Assembly: GCA_902767725.1 (NCBI GenBank)
Contig: CACXIM010000017.1
Coordinates: forward strand, 1-64,000
Reading direction: 5' to 3'
DNA from: an uncultured Bacteroidia bacterium
GTDB lineage: Bacteria > Bacteroidota > Bacteroidia > Bacteroidales > F082
DNA: 64,000 bases
Positions 16,901 to 26,294 of the stretch are shown here, piece after piece (positions within the stretch are counted from its first letter, which is position 1; each line of letters opens with the position of its first letter). A program made the translations under genes and the position numbers. The notes under the pieces are model-generated. The model saw only the letters and a list, made by a program, of their open reading frames with translations, was not told where the DNA came from and made no database searches.

Positions 16901-19900
16901 AATGAATCGGGGCATTATCCAGGTCTGCGTAATGTCATCGTTGAAGGTGGCGAATTGGGAAGCCTTAATGGAGGTAGAGGTACATCTACTCTTGATGATG
17001 ATGAAGGCAATAATCAAACAGATCTCACCAAGGTTTCCTTCAATCTTAGAATCAAAGGCGGCACTTTCCACGGTGCAGTCTTTGGGGGCGCTTCCAATAC
17101 TAGTTCTTGGGGCAGCAAGAGGATTGTATTAACTGGTGGTAAAGTGTATGGTTGGATTGCAGGAGGTGCCAATGGTACAAATAGCAACGCCAATACTTCA
17201 ATCACTAGTGGTACTTCTTTCATTTATGTTGGAGGTGATACAGAAGTAGGCGGTTCTAACGCAGTCATAGTAAACGGTACCAATGGTGGTCAAGTGTTTG
17301 GCGCAGGTCGTGGTAGCCATAGTACTAATACTAATCCCATCACATACCAAGCTTGTAGCATGGATAACTCCAATGTGGTTATTGCTGACAACGCCCAAAT
17401 CAAGAATAAAAACAATAATACTGGCAATGTTTATGGTGGTGGTAACGTGGGTTACATCACTAATACGGCCAATGTATATATCCTTGGCGGTACAGTTGAA
17501 GGCAGTGTCTATGGTGGTGCTTTCGAACATGGATATACCATACCTACTACTAATGTGTTTGTCAAAGGCGGTACCGTGAACGGCAGCGTATATGGCGGTT
17601 CCAACAACATTGGTACCGTTAACAACAGCCATGTCACCGTTAGTGGCGTCGACGGAGTCACCGACATTTTTGGTGGAGGCTACGGCGAAAGCACCAATAT
17701 CGGAACAACTACCACCAATGGCTCAACTACGGTCGTTGTCAGCGGTGGCACCAATCTGAATAATGTGTACGGCGGTGGTTATGATGGTAAGGTGTTCGGC
17801 AACACTAATGTCAACATCAGCGGTGGCACTATGAAAAATGTGTATGGTGCTGGCATGGGTAATACAACAACTGCTCCGGTCAACGGACAAACTGCCGTTA
17901 CCGTCACGGGTGGTACCATCAACAATGTATATGGCGGCGGTCAAGCTGGTAATGTGGTGAACGGCACCAATTTGGCCTCCACGGTCACCATCAACGGTGC
18001 GAGTGCCACCATCAACGAAAATGTGTTCGGTGGCGGCTTTGAAGGCTACACCACGGGTAATGTCGTGGTCAACCTCTTCAAGGGTAACATCAAGGGTCAC
18101 CTCTTCGGTGGCGCCTTCGGTGCACAAAACAGCGTTTATGCGGGCGGCCGTAAGACCGTCAACATGACAGGCGGCCACGTGTTCGGACATCTGTATGGTG
18201 GCTCGCGTAATGCACATGATGCTTTGTCACTTACTGGATACGACACCGCTGAAGAGGCTACCGTCTGCGAAATCAACATCAGCGCCGGTAAAGTCGACCA
18301 AAATGTGTATGGCGCCGGTTACTACGGCAGCACGTTCGGCTCGGTCAATGTCTATTTTGGTACCGAAGCCATCTATAACGCGCCCAACCACACCGAAATC
18401 GACGAAAACATCAACTACACCAGAGAGGGCGGCCTCAACATTGAGGGCACCGTCTATGCCGGTAGCGACTGGGGTATCTTCACGGGCGACTTCGGCGCCA
18501 GCACCATCACTGGCGAGTCGAACGTCTATGTGGACGGCACGGGCTACAACTCCACCTCCACATCTACTTCTACTGACGGTTACATGAAGGTGGGTATCAG
18601 CATCTTGGGTTGCGGTACTTCCTGCGACGCTGGTGCCGTCAACCGTACGCTTATCATGCGTAATTATGCTACAGCCATTCCTGATGCTGGTAATACTGCC
18701 AACCCCTTCAGCGCAGCTTCCCGTTGGCTCTACTCTGTCCAACGCTTCAAGAATGTCGTCTTCGACAATTCCCACGTCCATTTCATCGGTCAAGGTAAGG
18801 TGAACAGCCTTAACGTCACCGAGAAATACGGTCTCTATGAAGACGAGACAATTTACCTCGGCAACGGCTCCACCATGGTCACCAACGTGCCATGCTCTCA
18901 GATCAGGAGCTTCCAAAGCGTCACCTGTCCTGATGTGTATGCATTAAACAACAATAACGTTTGGGCACCTGTCTTCACCACTGTGGCCATCGATGGCCTT
19001 GGTGCTGTTGGCAGTGCCACCGACAACAAGATCCGTGTGAACGGTGGTAGCTATATCGAAGTGAAATATGAAGAAGATAACGTCACTACGCCATACGGCG
19101 AGCTGTTAGGCTGGGCCCACATGATGAGCTCGATCAACAATCAGGAGGCCACTTGCGCTTACGCACGTCCTAAGCAGAGCTTGGAAGAAGGTAATAACGT
19201 TCCTGACACAGAGGACAACCCTGGTGATGGCGGTTTCGTGAGCTACGATGGCATCTACAACCAATATACCGCTGCTGGCGCCTTGGTTTCCACGGGCAAC
19301 CAAGCCCAGATCCGCTATGAGAACCATACGGACCATCCTGAGGTAGGAGGCAAGGGCAACTCCCAATATTTCCGTATCTGGCGTTATGGTGGCAACCGCA
19401 GCAACCTGGAGCTGGTGTTCGACGCCCACGCTACGGGCGAAGAAGGCTATAGGACAGCTGATGTCACTATCACCCTGCCTCCGTTCCGTAGTGAAAACCA
19501 CTACTATCGTTTCGAGACTTCAGGTGAAGCACCCAACCGAAACACTACTACAGAATACGGTTCGGATGTGCTTACCTTCAACATGGCTGCCTACAACACC
19601 ACCCTTGACGAAGATGGCATTCATGGCACGCCTGCCAATAATGGCTATATGTACTACGATAATGGCCAACAACTTGGAAAGACAGCTGACCAATGCCCTG
19701 GCCAGACAGATATCGACGATAACCCCGATGTGAACTTCGGTTTGGTGATTATGCCCAATACCAGTATGGTTACTGGAGGGAACCACATCATCTGCGATGC
19801 TTCGGACAACTATTTGGCCGAACTGGTTAAACCCTTTACCTGTGGCGACGTCAACCAAGCACCTGAGTTTACCTTCCGTTTGACCTATAACAACGAGCTC

Positions 19901-22900
19901 AGTTCCAACATGACTTGGGATCCGATGAAGGTGAAGCTGGTGCAGTGCGATGCCAATGGCAATATCACCGACTACGTGACTTTGGAACTGGTTGTTGTTA
20001 CGAGCACCTCCATCACGCAGAATTTCAATACCAAGGTGTATGCCATCATGGATGGTAAAGGCTCCAATAAAGACACCTATGTCTCCAAGATCATTCTGCC
20101 TACTTACCTTGTAAACCAACCTGGTGAGAACTCTACTTTCACAATAACAAATGTCAATTTTGTTCCTGACCCTGAAGGTTTTATTGAAATGCAAGGTAGT
20201 ACTCAAACGACGGTGCAGAACATTTCTTCCAGCAACAGTTCCTTTAACATTGACCAATTTGGTCTGATGGTTGAAGCTGCCGATACCTACGACAACGTCA
20301 ATGTGTGGTATAAGGAAGGAGATCAAATAGATGTGTCTTCGGGTGCTGTGGGTAAGGAACTTGGTCAGGAATCTGGTCGTATCGAAGTGGGTGTGGATGT
20401 CACCTTGTTCTATTCTGGCATTAACGAAGTGAGCGAGCAATCCCACATGGGAACTGTTACCATTACGGTTGAGTTCGATAACTATAAGCCCACGGAAGAC
20501 CATACAGGTGTATTTAACCTTGTTGTTGAGGTGTATCGTTTGGGTGGCGGTGAGAACTTCTATGTGGATGGCGTGAACGGTAAGGATGCTACCGGCTATG
20601 GCAGATATCCTGATATGCCAGCTGCCACAGTCAACTACATCTTCAACCGCTGCAATTACCTGCCTGGTGGCAATATCTTCGTGGTGAACACCGTCACTGT
20701 GGCCAAGCCTGAAACATGGAACGGCGCCCGCTTCAATGCGGTGAAGATGTTCCGTTATCCTGGCGTGCACAAGACGAGCACTGGAGAATATGGCGATCCC
20801 ACGTCTAACCCGGCCTTCACGGGCAAGCTCGTCGAGGTGACCAATGAGTTGACCTTGCGCGGCATCGTCATGGATGGCATGTATGCAGAGGCTACAGCGA
20901 CACAACACGACACGCATATCTATCCTTCCGACAAAGGTTGTAATTTCGACGGCCTGGCCACTGCACCGATGATCAACGTGGCTAACGGTGGTCGTATCAA
21001 CATGAAGGACGGTGTGGCACTGAAAAACAACTACAATACCACGACCGGTGTCACCACCACGAGCAATCCTGGCGGCGCCTTGAGCGTCCAGTTCGGCGGT
21101 ACTGCCCGTATGAACAACGATGCCAAAATCACTGGCAACATCAACGGTTTGGGTGGTGGTGCCTGGGTTGACGGTCAACTCATCGTTTCCGACGACATCC
21201 AAATCTTTGGCAACAAGATTGGCACGGCCTCCAACAGCCGCCAGAGCAACGTCTGGCTGACCGAGGCCACTGAAGAGCAAGCCAAAGCCAATGTCCACTA
21301 CAAAGTGATACAAATCGGTACTTCTTCGACAACGGATGAATACGGTCCATTGTCAGAAGAAGGAGATGTGAAGATTGGTGTTGACAAGGAAGACTGGGGT
21401 CATACCATCGACGGCTTCATGCCGGTAGTGTATGCTGAGGATGGCACGCAGGAATGGCTTGAGTTGCCCTATGCACAGCCTCAAACAGTCATTGTCCATG
21501 ATGCCGATATCTACAAGTTGGAGAAATATACCGATGACCACTATCTCTACTGGATCTATACCTGGGTGGAGAAACAAGCACATCAACCCACGGCATCTGA
21601 AGAAGACGGTGGCGTGGCTTGGGCCGGCATCGGCAACATTACCACGGCCAACCAGTTGGCTTGGGTGATCTCCTTGGTCAATGGTGAGAACGGCTGTGAG
21701 CCCGATGACTTTGCTGGTAAGACCGTTGTTCTCAATAATGACGTCGACATGAAAGCTGCCATCTGGGTGCCTATCAACAACTTCAAGGGCACATTTAAAG
21801 GCAACGGCCACGTGATCAAGGGTCTGAACAGCCCCTTGATGAAGGACAACATGGGTATGTTTGGCAATACCGACGGTGCTACCATCACTGATGTGATTGC
21901 CAAGGCAGAGTTTAATGGCGATGCAGCCAATGTGGGTACGCTTATCGGTTCGATGAAGAATACCACCGTCAGCAATGTTGAAGCTGCTGGTACGCTTGAA
22001 GGTAAGGCTCACACAAGAAACCTGGGTGGTCTGGTCGGTAAGGTGGAAAGCGGCACCATTCACTCCTCCTTCTCCGTCAACGACATGACTGCCAATGCCT
22101 CCACTACCGTTATGGGAGGCCTTGTGGGTACCAACGCTGGCGACCTCTACAACAGCTTCGCCAACACCACCATGAGTGGTGCCACTAAGATAGGCGGTCT
22201 CGTGGGTGTGAACGACGGCCATGTGGAGAACTGCTACGCTGTGGTGGGCTCGCAGACCTTCCCGGCCTTCGCCAACACCAACAACGGCGTCATCACCGTC
22301 TGTTATGCCGACAACGCTAACGGTTATGTGACGACTACAGGCGAAGGCACGGGTGTTGAACTCTCTGACCACGGCACCTACGGTGCTGTTGAGACGGATA
22401 TTAAGGCTCTTGGCTATATGTATGGCGACAACCTGATTGAAAAGGGGAAGAATGTCTACGTTGGTAGTAATAGTGTAACCGATGAAGGCGGCTTGACCAC
22501 CTACATCGACAACCACATCCCGGTTTGGAACGGCCTGCTTAGCGCCTTGAACCAATGGGTGAGAGCCAAGGGTGGTAGCTATGCTTCATGGAACCGTCCT
22601 CTCACACAAGGCATCAACGGCGACCTGCCCATCCTGGCCTTCCCGAAGGACAACTGCGTGGGCAACTTGAACACCCAAGCTGCCGACGGCAAGATGTTGC
22701 ACTATAGTGCCTACAACCCCGAAGACCTTGACAACTACAATGGTTTGGACAATTTGCTGGGTACGGTGTATAATGAACAGGAAGCTTATGTCTACCTTTA
22801 CAACAGCGCATCCAACGTGCTGAGCGGTACGGGCAGCAACCATCTCTTCATCCACGAAGATGCCGCCCTGCTGCAGGCTGCAAGTTCGGATGAAACCATC

Positions 22901-24334
22901 ACCGCCACTGTCGGTATCACTTTCGACAACTCCTGCGGAGATGGTTACGCTACCTTCTCGGGTGCCCCGCTGACCTACGACTGGCACTTCATGTCGAGCT
23001 CGTTGCAAGACGCCGCAATCGGTGCCACTTATAACACAGCACAGTCACCGTTTGGAGGAGCTGTCAGCATCACGAAACTCGTGGACAGCTACTTCCCGAA
23101 TGATTTGCCTGTGACAACGCCGAGCACGGGTGTCAAGTGGGATCTCTACACCTACTATGAGCCGCAGTACCACTGGATCAACCTGAAGCGTAACGGCATC
23201 AGCCACTGGCATGAGGATACTGGCGAACATATCGACTATGTGAGTGGTCAGGATGGTCTTGAGGAGAACGAAAACGAAACGCTCTTCGTTCCCGGCAAGG
23301 GCTACATGATGGCCATCAGCCAGGACAGCTACATGAACAGCACGGGCGTGCTGAACAATGAGGATGTCACTATCGATATCACCAGCCAAGAGACTCTGGA
23401 TCCCGTGTACAACAAGGGCTGGAACCTGGTGGGTAATCCTTATCAGGGCTATCTTGATCTGGAGGCACTCTTCAATGATGCTGCCAACAAAGACAAAGCC
23501 AGCCAAGCCTATGTGTATGATGCTGACGAGAAAGTGTATGTTGCTTTTGTGACCGACGCCTCTGAGAATCCTGTTGTCATCAAGTATCTGCACCAGCACC
23601 AAGGCTTCTTCGTCCATTCTGAGGCGGACAGCACTACGTTGACCTTCAAGCCGGGCATGGCCAAGGCCACAGGCAATGGTACCTACTTCCGTGGTGACGA
23701 CAGAGTCAACTACCCGTTGGTGAACCTCTTCGCTGAGAACGCCCGCGGCAACCGCGACCTCGCTATCATCGAGTTCAACCGTCCTGAGCTGGGCGGTGCC
23801 ACCAAGGTGAACGGCCTGCGCAATGCCAACTTCCAGATTGCCGCCAGCCTTGAGGGCAATCGCTACGGCCTGGTCTTCACGCCCGAAGGCACTGAGAAGG
23901 TTCCGGTGCACTTCACCACCGAGGAGAACGGCACCTTCACGTTGACTTGGCAGACCTTGCACGGCGACTTCACGAGCCTGCTGCTGGTCGACAACATGAC
24001 GGGCACGGTCACCGACATGCTGCGCTCAGATAGCTACACCTTCGACGCCACGACTGATGATTACGCCTCGCGCTTCTACATCACCTACCGTGTGACGGAT
24101 GTGGATGAGATGAACGAGGGCGACGGCACCTTCGCCTACTTCGACGGTTCCGAGTGGATCATCGAGGGCCAGGGCACACTCGACGTGGTCGACGTGCTGG
24201 GCCGCACGCTCTACAGCGAGCGCTTGGTGAACGACAAGAATCGCGTGAGCCTCGACAACGTTGCACCGGGTGCCTACCTGCTGCGCGTGAGCAACGGAAC
24301 GAACACTATGGTCCAAAAGATTGTGGTGAGATAA
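13934..24334 (+). CDS. Giant T9SS-exported adhesin-like surface protein (3466 aa)
   Basis: The signal peptide (1-32) ends in ATA before Q33. A beta-rich N-terminal region is followed by three chitobiase-C-terminal-like (CHB_HEX_C_1) modules with the YYTTDGS-P pattern near 217, 318 and 422. From about 830 to 1480 a parallel beta-helix-like stretch carries many GGT...VYGGG units. Near 2211 VDGVNGKDATGYG opens a second helix region (DUF1565-like). GLUG-type repeats (GGLVG) cover about 2560-2770. The last about 55 residues (3413-3466) form a type A T9SS sorting domain (VVDVLGRTLYSERL to MVQKIVVR). It should pass the inner membrane by Sec and the outer membrane by T9SS, and stay on the surface. 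Glycan or host binding is inferred. Codon segments at 15710-16030 and 16380-17400 are visibly AT-richer than the rest. An 82-residue membrane protein follows at 24461. Confidence 0.9.
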   Translation: MQQNYKKKGKLNKLKASLLLLMMVCFAGVATAQINTGNNYQVYMKEGHSNVATNADQVFFYDDQGPSYASDGHINYWDRWYNTDRHYTYVFRPQTNGNKIKVTFNQFNAYEWSNTEENNCHNIGLFSLRINDDELKVYNSDGIDPDNLIATLTGTVVEPFTFVADGPMTFEFISNNQYREEGWDAQVTAVAEMTVQAPLIRRETCTDDILLIPTVPGATIYYTTDGSDPSVPSKDPLSAGIEYTGPITWPAGGPITIKAIAVLNDEESDITTKTFRHPEDRMPTMDGKEPSLERVPGTNNVRITCPEVPSGINETFYVSYTTNNTEPSATNGTKVFFVPGSNFNYEGQITVHSDTYEFECTTPGTIIRARTFGYSCTNLESIEATPVTISQVFVDTPNITFTTTNQPTSGAGEATIGNIMSGATVYYTTDGSTPTPTNGTEYTGPFAVTPGQTVKAIAHVSTAGYVDSQVMTDTYIPGGESGGSNVYGSVVLLDDREPHTWSYYSDGDQPVHSLKPADVKITYFGYGEGTMTTTDTGDEPTVFAGDVDAEDVAVGPNEAGNQFIYLKTLENANEDGSGNYPYTLIPNPFSVRPTYSTITTRQVYLNWSCNNWTYNGNQATATYEYTGADNQVHVVQNTSNGNITINVKIGTTITLRAKASRNRDGYRPTITARLDNSSGTQIGTLTATNTTEISTTTSPVTSSENIYRGFYAWRVKRLSSGLAIQSKDGNTPYGVGDIIPAEEEIEFVAEPNSTDNEVEFEALWAQAYVVTSNTATGLHAGVSYERNFIVGTTAARVGVPVTYSGYYPDGTSAGTASVNGFDCNADTKFEYMTISGGTFIANNNNRLVFGRGLTGTAATVTGTNTTGNIGSTTNLVGLQYGIRLESGSISDLGFIRTYNTNNTSSVYGRVNAKIVLGSDYDRAKKVNNLLTCTGRMFFGRLIYFRSNVNKDAEVMNLVIKSGTFQESYWTQGWEYTRSIYCGNNFNSETNESGHYPGLRNVIVEGGELGSLNGGRGTSTLDDDEGNNQTDLTKVSFNLRIKGGTFHGAVFGGASNTSSWGSKRIVLTGGKVYGWIAGGANGTNSNANTSITSGTSFIYVGGDTEVGGSNAVIVNGTNGGQVFGAGRGSHSTNTNPITYQACSMDNSNVVIADNAQIKNKNNNTGNVYGGGNVGYITNTANVYILGGTVEGSVYGGAFEHGYTIPTTNVFVKGGTVNGSVYGGSNNIGTVNNSHVTVSGVDGVTDIFGGGYGESTNIGTTTTNGSTTVVVSGGTNLNNVYGGGYDGKVFGNTNVNISGGTMKNVYGAGMGNTTTAPVNGQTAVTVTGGTINNVYGGGQAGNVVNGTNLASTVTINGASATINENVFGGGFEGYTTGNVVVNLFKGNIKGHLFGGAFGAQNSVYAGGRKTVNMTGGHVFGHLYGGSRNAHDALSLTGYDTAEEATVCEINISAGKVDQNVYGAGYYGSTFGSVNVYFGTEAIYNAPNHTEIDENINYTREGGLNIEGTVYAGSDWGIFTGDFGASTITGESNVYVDGTGYNSTSTSTSTDGYMKVGISILGCGTSCDAGAVNRTLIMRNYATAIPDAGNTANPFSAASRWLYSVQRFKNVVFDNSHVHFIGQGKVNSLNVTEKYGLYEDETIYLGNGSTMVTNVPCSQIRSFQSVTCPDVYALNNNNVWAPVFTTVAIDGLGAVGSATDNKIRVNGGSYIEVKYEEDNVTTPYGELLGWAHMMSSINNQEATCAYARPKQSLEEGNNVPDTEDNPGDGGFVSYDGIYNQYTAAGALVSTGNQAQIRYENHTDHPEVGGKGNSQYFRIWRYGGNRSNLELVFDAHATGEEGYRTADVTITLPPFRSENHYYRFETSGEAPNRNTTTEYGSDVLTFNMAAYNTTLDEDGIHGTPANNGYMYYDNGQQLGKTADQCPGQTDIDDNPDVNFGLVIMPNTSMVTGGNHIICDASDNYLAELVKPFTCGDVNQAPEFTFRLTYNNELSSNMTWDPMKVKLVQCDANGNITDYVTLELVVVTSTSITQNFNTKVYAIMDGKGSNKDTYVSKIILPTYLVNQPGENSTFTITNVNFVPDPEGFIEMQGSTQTTVQNISSSNSSFNIDQFGLMVEAADTYDNVNVWYKEGDQIDVSSGAVGKELGQESGRIEVGVDVTLFYSGINEVSEQSHMGTVTITVEFDNYKPTEDHTGVFNLVVEVYRLGGGENFYVDGVNGKDATGYGRYPDMPAATVNYIFNRCNYLPGGNIFVVNTVTVAKPETWNGARFNAVKMFRYPGVHKTSTGEYGDPTSNPAFTGKLVEVTNELTLRGIVMDGMYAEATATQHDTHIYPSDKGCNFDGLATAPMINVANGGRINMKDGVALKNNYNTTTGVTTTSNPGGALSVQFGGTARMNNDAKITGNINGLGGGAWVDGQLIVSDDIQIFGNKIGTASNSRQSNVWLTEATEEQAKANVHYKVIQIGTSSTTDEYGPLSEEGDVKIGVDKEDWGHTIDGFMPVVYAEDGTQEWLELPYAQPQTVIVHDADIYKLEKYTDDHYLYWIYTWVEKQAHQPTASEEDGGVAWAGIGNITTANQLAWVISLVNGENGCEPDDFAGKTVVLNNDVDMKAAIWVPINNFKGTFKGNGHVIKGLNSPLMKDNMGMFGNTDGATITDVIAKAEFNGDAANVGTLIGSMKNTTVSNVEAAGTLEGKAHTRNLGGLVGKVESGTIHSSFSVNDMTANASTTVMGGLVGTNAGDLYNSFANTTMSGATKIGGLVGVNDGHVENCYAVVGSQTFPAFANTNNGVITVCYADNANGYVTTTGEGTGVELSDHGTYGAVETDIKALGYMYGDNLIEKGKNVYVGSNSVTDEGGLTTYIDNHIPVWNGLLSALNQWVRAKGGSYASWNRPLTQGINGDLPILAFPKDNCVGNLNTQAADGKMLHYSAYNPEDLDNYNGLDNLLGTVYNEQEAYVYLYNSASNVLSGTGSNHLFIHEDAALLQAASSDETITATVGITFDNSCGDGYATFSGAPLTYDWHFMSSSLQDAAIGATYNTAQSPFGGAVSITKLVDSYFPNDLPVTTPSTGVKWDLYTYYEPQYHWINLKRNGISHWHEDTGEHIDYVSGQDGLEENENETLFVPGKGYMMAISQDSYMNSTGVLNNEDVTIDITSQETLDPVYNKGWNLVGNPYQGYLDLEALFNDAANKDKASQAYVYDADEKVYVAFVTDASENPVVIKYLHQHQGFFVHSEADSTTLTFKPGMAKATGNGTYFRGDDRVNYPLVNLFAENARGNRDLAIIEFNRPELGGATKVNGLRNANFQIAASLEGNRYGLVFTPEGTEKVPVHFTTEENGTFTLTWQTLHGDFTSLLLVDNMTGTVTDMLRSDSYTFDATTDDYASRFYITYRVTDVDEMNEGDGTFAYFDGSEWIIEGQGTLDVVDVLGRTLYSERLVNDKNRVSLDNVAPGAYLLRVSNGTNTMVQKIVVR

Positions 24335-24339
24335 TGAAA

Positions 24340-24407
24340 GCTGTTAGCCATTAGCTGTTAGCTGTTAGCACGGCGACAACCAAGCTAACAGCTAACGGCT
24401 AAAAGCT
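24340..24407 (+). terminator. Inverted GTTAGC repeat after the adhesin
   Basis: GTTAGCTGTTAGC (24357-24369) is the exact reverse complement of GCTAACAGCTAAC (24384-24396), with weaker pairing outside. Repeats of this kind are common between Bacteroidota genes. It can fold right after the adhesin stop. Confidence 0.55.
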
Positions 24408-24460
24408 GAACAGAATAAACTCGAAAGTATAATTGAATAACAATATAAACTATACATACG

Positions 24461-24709
24461 ATGAAAAAGAGAATAATCGCAATCGCAACCTTGATGATGA
24501 TGGCTGTTGTCCCTGCCATGTCGCAAGTGTTCTTGGACGACGAGGAAATGAACAGCAACCGTGATGGTAATAGGGGTTTGGGCCCTGGTGCCTATATTCC
24601 GAAGCAGGACGACTCGAACGACCAGTACGCGCCCGTGGGCGAGGGCATCCTCCTGCTTGCCGGCTTGGCTGGTGCCTACCTCATCGGCAAACGCCGCAAG
24701 GAGGAATAA
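24461..24709 (+). CDS. Small exported protein with C-terminal membrane anchor
   Basis: 82 residues: an N-terminal signal peptide (MKKRIIAIATLMMMAVVPAMS), an acidic and Asn/Gly-rich middle (about 23-60), then one hydrophobic segment (GILLLAGLAGAYLIG) followed by the basic tail KRRKEE. Signal peptide, single C-terminal TM and Arg/Lys tail is the layout of sortase- or exosortase-type substrates, although no known signature is recognised. It could simply be a bitopic inner-membrane protein. It follows the giant adhesin by 126 bp on the same strand, with an inverted repeat between them, and is followed by a strong terminator. Confidence 0.65.
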   Translation: MKKRIIAIATLMMMAVVPAMSQVFLDDEEMNSNRDGNRGLGPGAYIPKQDDSNDQYAPVGEGILLLAGLAGAYLIGKRRKEE

Positions 24710-24728
24710 TCCTATGCTTAACTGAATG

Positions 24729-24762
24729 AAAAAAGGAGGCAAGCTTGCTTGCCTCCTTTTTT
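24729..24762. terminator. Bidirectional terminator
   Basis: Perfect 15-bp stem AAAAAAGGAGGCAAG/CTTGCCTCCTTTTTT with a 4-nt loop. It separates the small membrane protein (+) from the convergent GlsB-like gene (-). Confidence 0.85.
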
Positions 24763-24779
24763 GCTTTAATGTGCTTGTC

Positions 24780-25022
24780 TTACTTTCTCCTGAACAAGGA
24801 GAGGATGAACAGCAGCACGACGGAGCCTGCGGTGCCCACGAGGAGCTGACCCCACCAGGCGTCGCTCACCGTCAGGCCGAGCTTGCTGAAGATCCAGCTG
24901 CCCAAGAGGCCGCCGACGAGACCGACGATAATGCAGATCAAAAGGCCCATGCCTTTACCCATGATTCGGCCAGCGATGAATCCCGCCAGCGCTCCAATAA
25001 GAATTGATGCTAGAATGCCCAT
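24780..25022 (-). CDS. GlsB/YeaQ/YmgE family membrane protein
   Basis: 80-residue, Gly-rich hydrophobic protein with three predicted membrane segments, matching the transglycosylase-associated / GlsB-YeaQ-YmgE stress family: ILIGALAGFIAGRIMGKGMG, then GLVGGLLGSWIF, then a C-terminal TM and the RRK tail. The role is unclear; members respond to envelope or general stress. It is a single gene: its 3' end meets the terminator at 24729-24762, and a palindromic element lies behind its 5' end. No convincing -7 box is seen. Confidence 0.85.
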   Translation of the reverse strand: MGILASILIGALAGFIAGRIMGKGMGLLICIIVGLVGGLLGSWIFSKLGLTVSDAWWGQLLVGTAGSVVLLFILSLFRRK

Positions 25023-25049
25023 AATAGAATGATTTAAAGATTTAAGGAT

Positions 25050-25190
25050 TGAGTTTCCCGCTGCGCGGGAATGGAGCCCGCTTGTTATCGTATATTGCGG
25101 CGGCTTGTGGTACTAAGTAAGCGTTAGTTCCTGCTGCCGCCGCAGTACATAGTATAGTAAGGCGGACTCCATTCCCCGAAGGGGAATCTC
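25050..25190. repeat. Palindromic element copy 4 (glsB-like / engB)
   Basis: Left end TGAGTTTCCCGC...GCGGGAATGGAG, centre GCGGCGGC...GCCGCCGC, right end CTCCATTCCCC...GGGGAATCTC. It ends 6 bp from the engB stop codon. Confidence 0.85.
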
Positions 25191-25196
25191 TTCTGG

Positions 25197-25826
25197 TTAT
25201 GTCATATTTCGGGTTTTGTTCATTAGATCGGCCAATTCATTATTCTGCTGTTCAATATAGTTGAGGACTTCGTCGCGGCCGGTCTTCTTCTCCGCCGAGG
25301 TGATGAAGATGGGCGGTAGCTCTTCCCATTCTTCCAAAAGTTTCGCCTTGAAGGCTTCCACATTCCTATCAAGCTCAGCTTTCGAGACTTTGTCGGCTTT
25401 GGTGAAGACGATGCAGAAAGGCATTTGGTTTTCGCCCAGCCATTCCACAAAGCCCAAGTCATTGTTTTGCGGCTCGATGCGCGAGTCGATCAGCACGAAG
25501 GTCGTTACTAGATTGCGCCGACGGGTAATGTAGTTGTTGATCATCACTCGCCACTGCTCACGGGTCTTCTTCGAGTGTTGCGCGTAGCCATAGCCTGGCA
25601 GGTCGACGAGATACCATGCGTCGTTGACGATGAAATGGTTGATGGCTACCGTCTTGCCTGGTACCGACGACGTCTTGGCCAAGCCGCGGCGCTGCACCAA
25701 CATGTTGATCAGCGATGACTTGCCCACGTTGGAGCGTCCGATGAAGGCATATTCGGGGATGTTGTCGTTGGGCAAGAACTCGAAACGAGTGTTGCTCATC
25801 AGGAATTCGGCTTTTTTGATGTCCAT
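25197..25826 (-). CDS. engB: Ribosome biogenesis GTPase EngB (YsxC/YihA)
   Basis: A small TRAFAC GTPase of 209 residues needed for 50S subunit assembly. G1 is [10 protein letters not shown]2 lies in the SSVPGKT loop, G3 is DLPGYG, G4 is TKAD and G5 is SAEK, all intact. The ATG at 25826 ([10 protein letters not shown]) is chosen over a codon at 25853 because the -7 box TATCTTTG (25858-25851) lies between them. Palindromic elements sit directly on both sides of the gene. Confidence 0.94.
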   Translation of the reverse strand: MDIKKAEFLMSNTRFEFLPNDNIPEYAFIGRSNVGKSSLINMLVQRRGLAKTSSVPGKTVAINHFIVNDAWYLVDLPGYGYAQHSKKTREQWRVMINNYITRRRNLVTTFVLIDSRIEPQNNDLGFVEWLGENQMPFCIVFTKADKVSKAELDRNVEAFKAKLLEEWEELPPIFITSAEKKTGRDEVLNYIEQQNNELADLMNKTRNMT

Positions 25827-25850
25827 TTTCTTAAAGGTTCTACTTTTCGG

Positions 25851-25858
25851 CAAAGATA
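25851..25858 (-). promoter_or_regulatory. engB -7 box
   Basis: TATCTTTG on the minus strand, 24 bp before the ATG at 25826. Confidence 0.6.
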
Positions 25859-25875
25859 GTAAATAATTCGATACG

Positions 25876-26015
25876 GAGATTCCCCTGCGAGGAATGGAGT
25901 CCTTGCACTATTCTAAACCGCGGCGGCTTGTGGGACTTACTGTGCGTAGTTTCCTGTTGCCGCCGCAAAATAATATGGCGGGCTACTCCCTCCATTCCCC
26001 GTTAGGGGAATCTCA
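25876..26015. repeat. Palindromic element copy 5
   Basis: Left end GGAGATTCCCC, right end GGGGAATCTCA, centre GCGGCGGCTTGTGG...TTGCCGCCGC. The interior (about 25899-25988) is identical to the copy at 26880-26994, so one was copied recently from the other. Confidence 0.85.
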
Positions 26016-26068
26016 GGCCGCCGTTGTAAATGTAAGACATGACTCTATTCCCGTGCAGCGGGAATCTC
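26016..26068. repeat. Half copy of the palindromic element (right half)
   Basis: It starts inside the central palindrome (GGCCGCC) and keeps the right end ATTCCCGTGCAGCGGGAATCTC; the left half is missing. A near-identical half copy lies at 26225-26278. Confidence 0.75.
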
Positions 26069-26084
26069 TGCTGTTTTTTACACA

Positions 26085-26224
26085 TGAGTTTCCCGCCTGC
26101 CGGCGGGAATGGAGAGTACCTTTTTTTATTTTGCGGCGGCTGCGGGATTTTACTTGGCATAAGTACCACAAGCCGCCGCTATTGAAAACATGGTACACTC
26201 TCCATTCCCCGCAGGGGAATCTCA
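26085..26224. repeat. Palindromic element copy 6
   Basis: TGAGTTTCCCGCC...GGCGGGAATGGAG on the left, GCGGCGGCT...AGCCGCCGC in the centre and CTCCATTCCCC...GGGGAATCTCA on the right. It is the first unit of a tandem duplication. Confidence 0.85.
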
Positions 26225-26278
26225 GGCCGCCGTTGTAAATGTAAGACAGGACCTCCATTCCCGTGCAGCGGGAATCTC
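26225..26278. repeat. Second half copy of the palindromic element
   Basis: Repeats 26016-26068 with a few changes, 210 bp downstream. Confidence 0.75.
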
Positions 26279-26294
26279 TGCTGTTTTTTACACA

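Noticed and set aside
19520..22555. Long open frames on the minus strand inside the adhesin (597 and 400 codons)
   Set aside because: They are antisense to a gene with signal peptide, repeats and sorting domain, are rich in His/Val/Ile as expected for such shadows, and show no domain.
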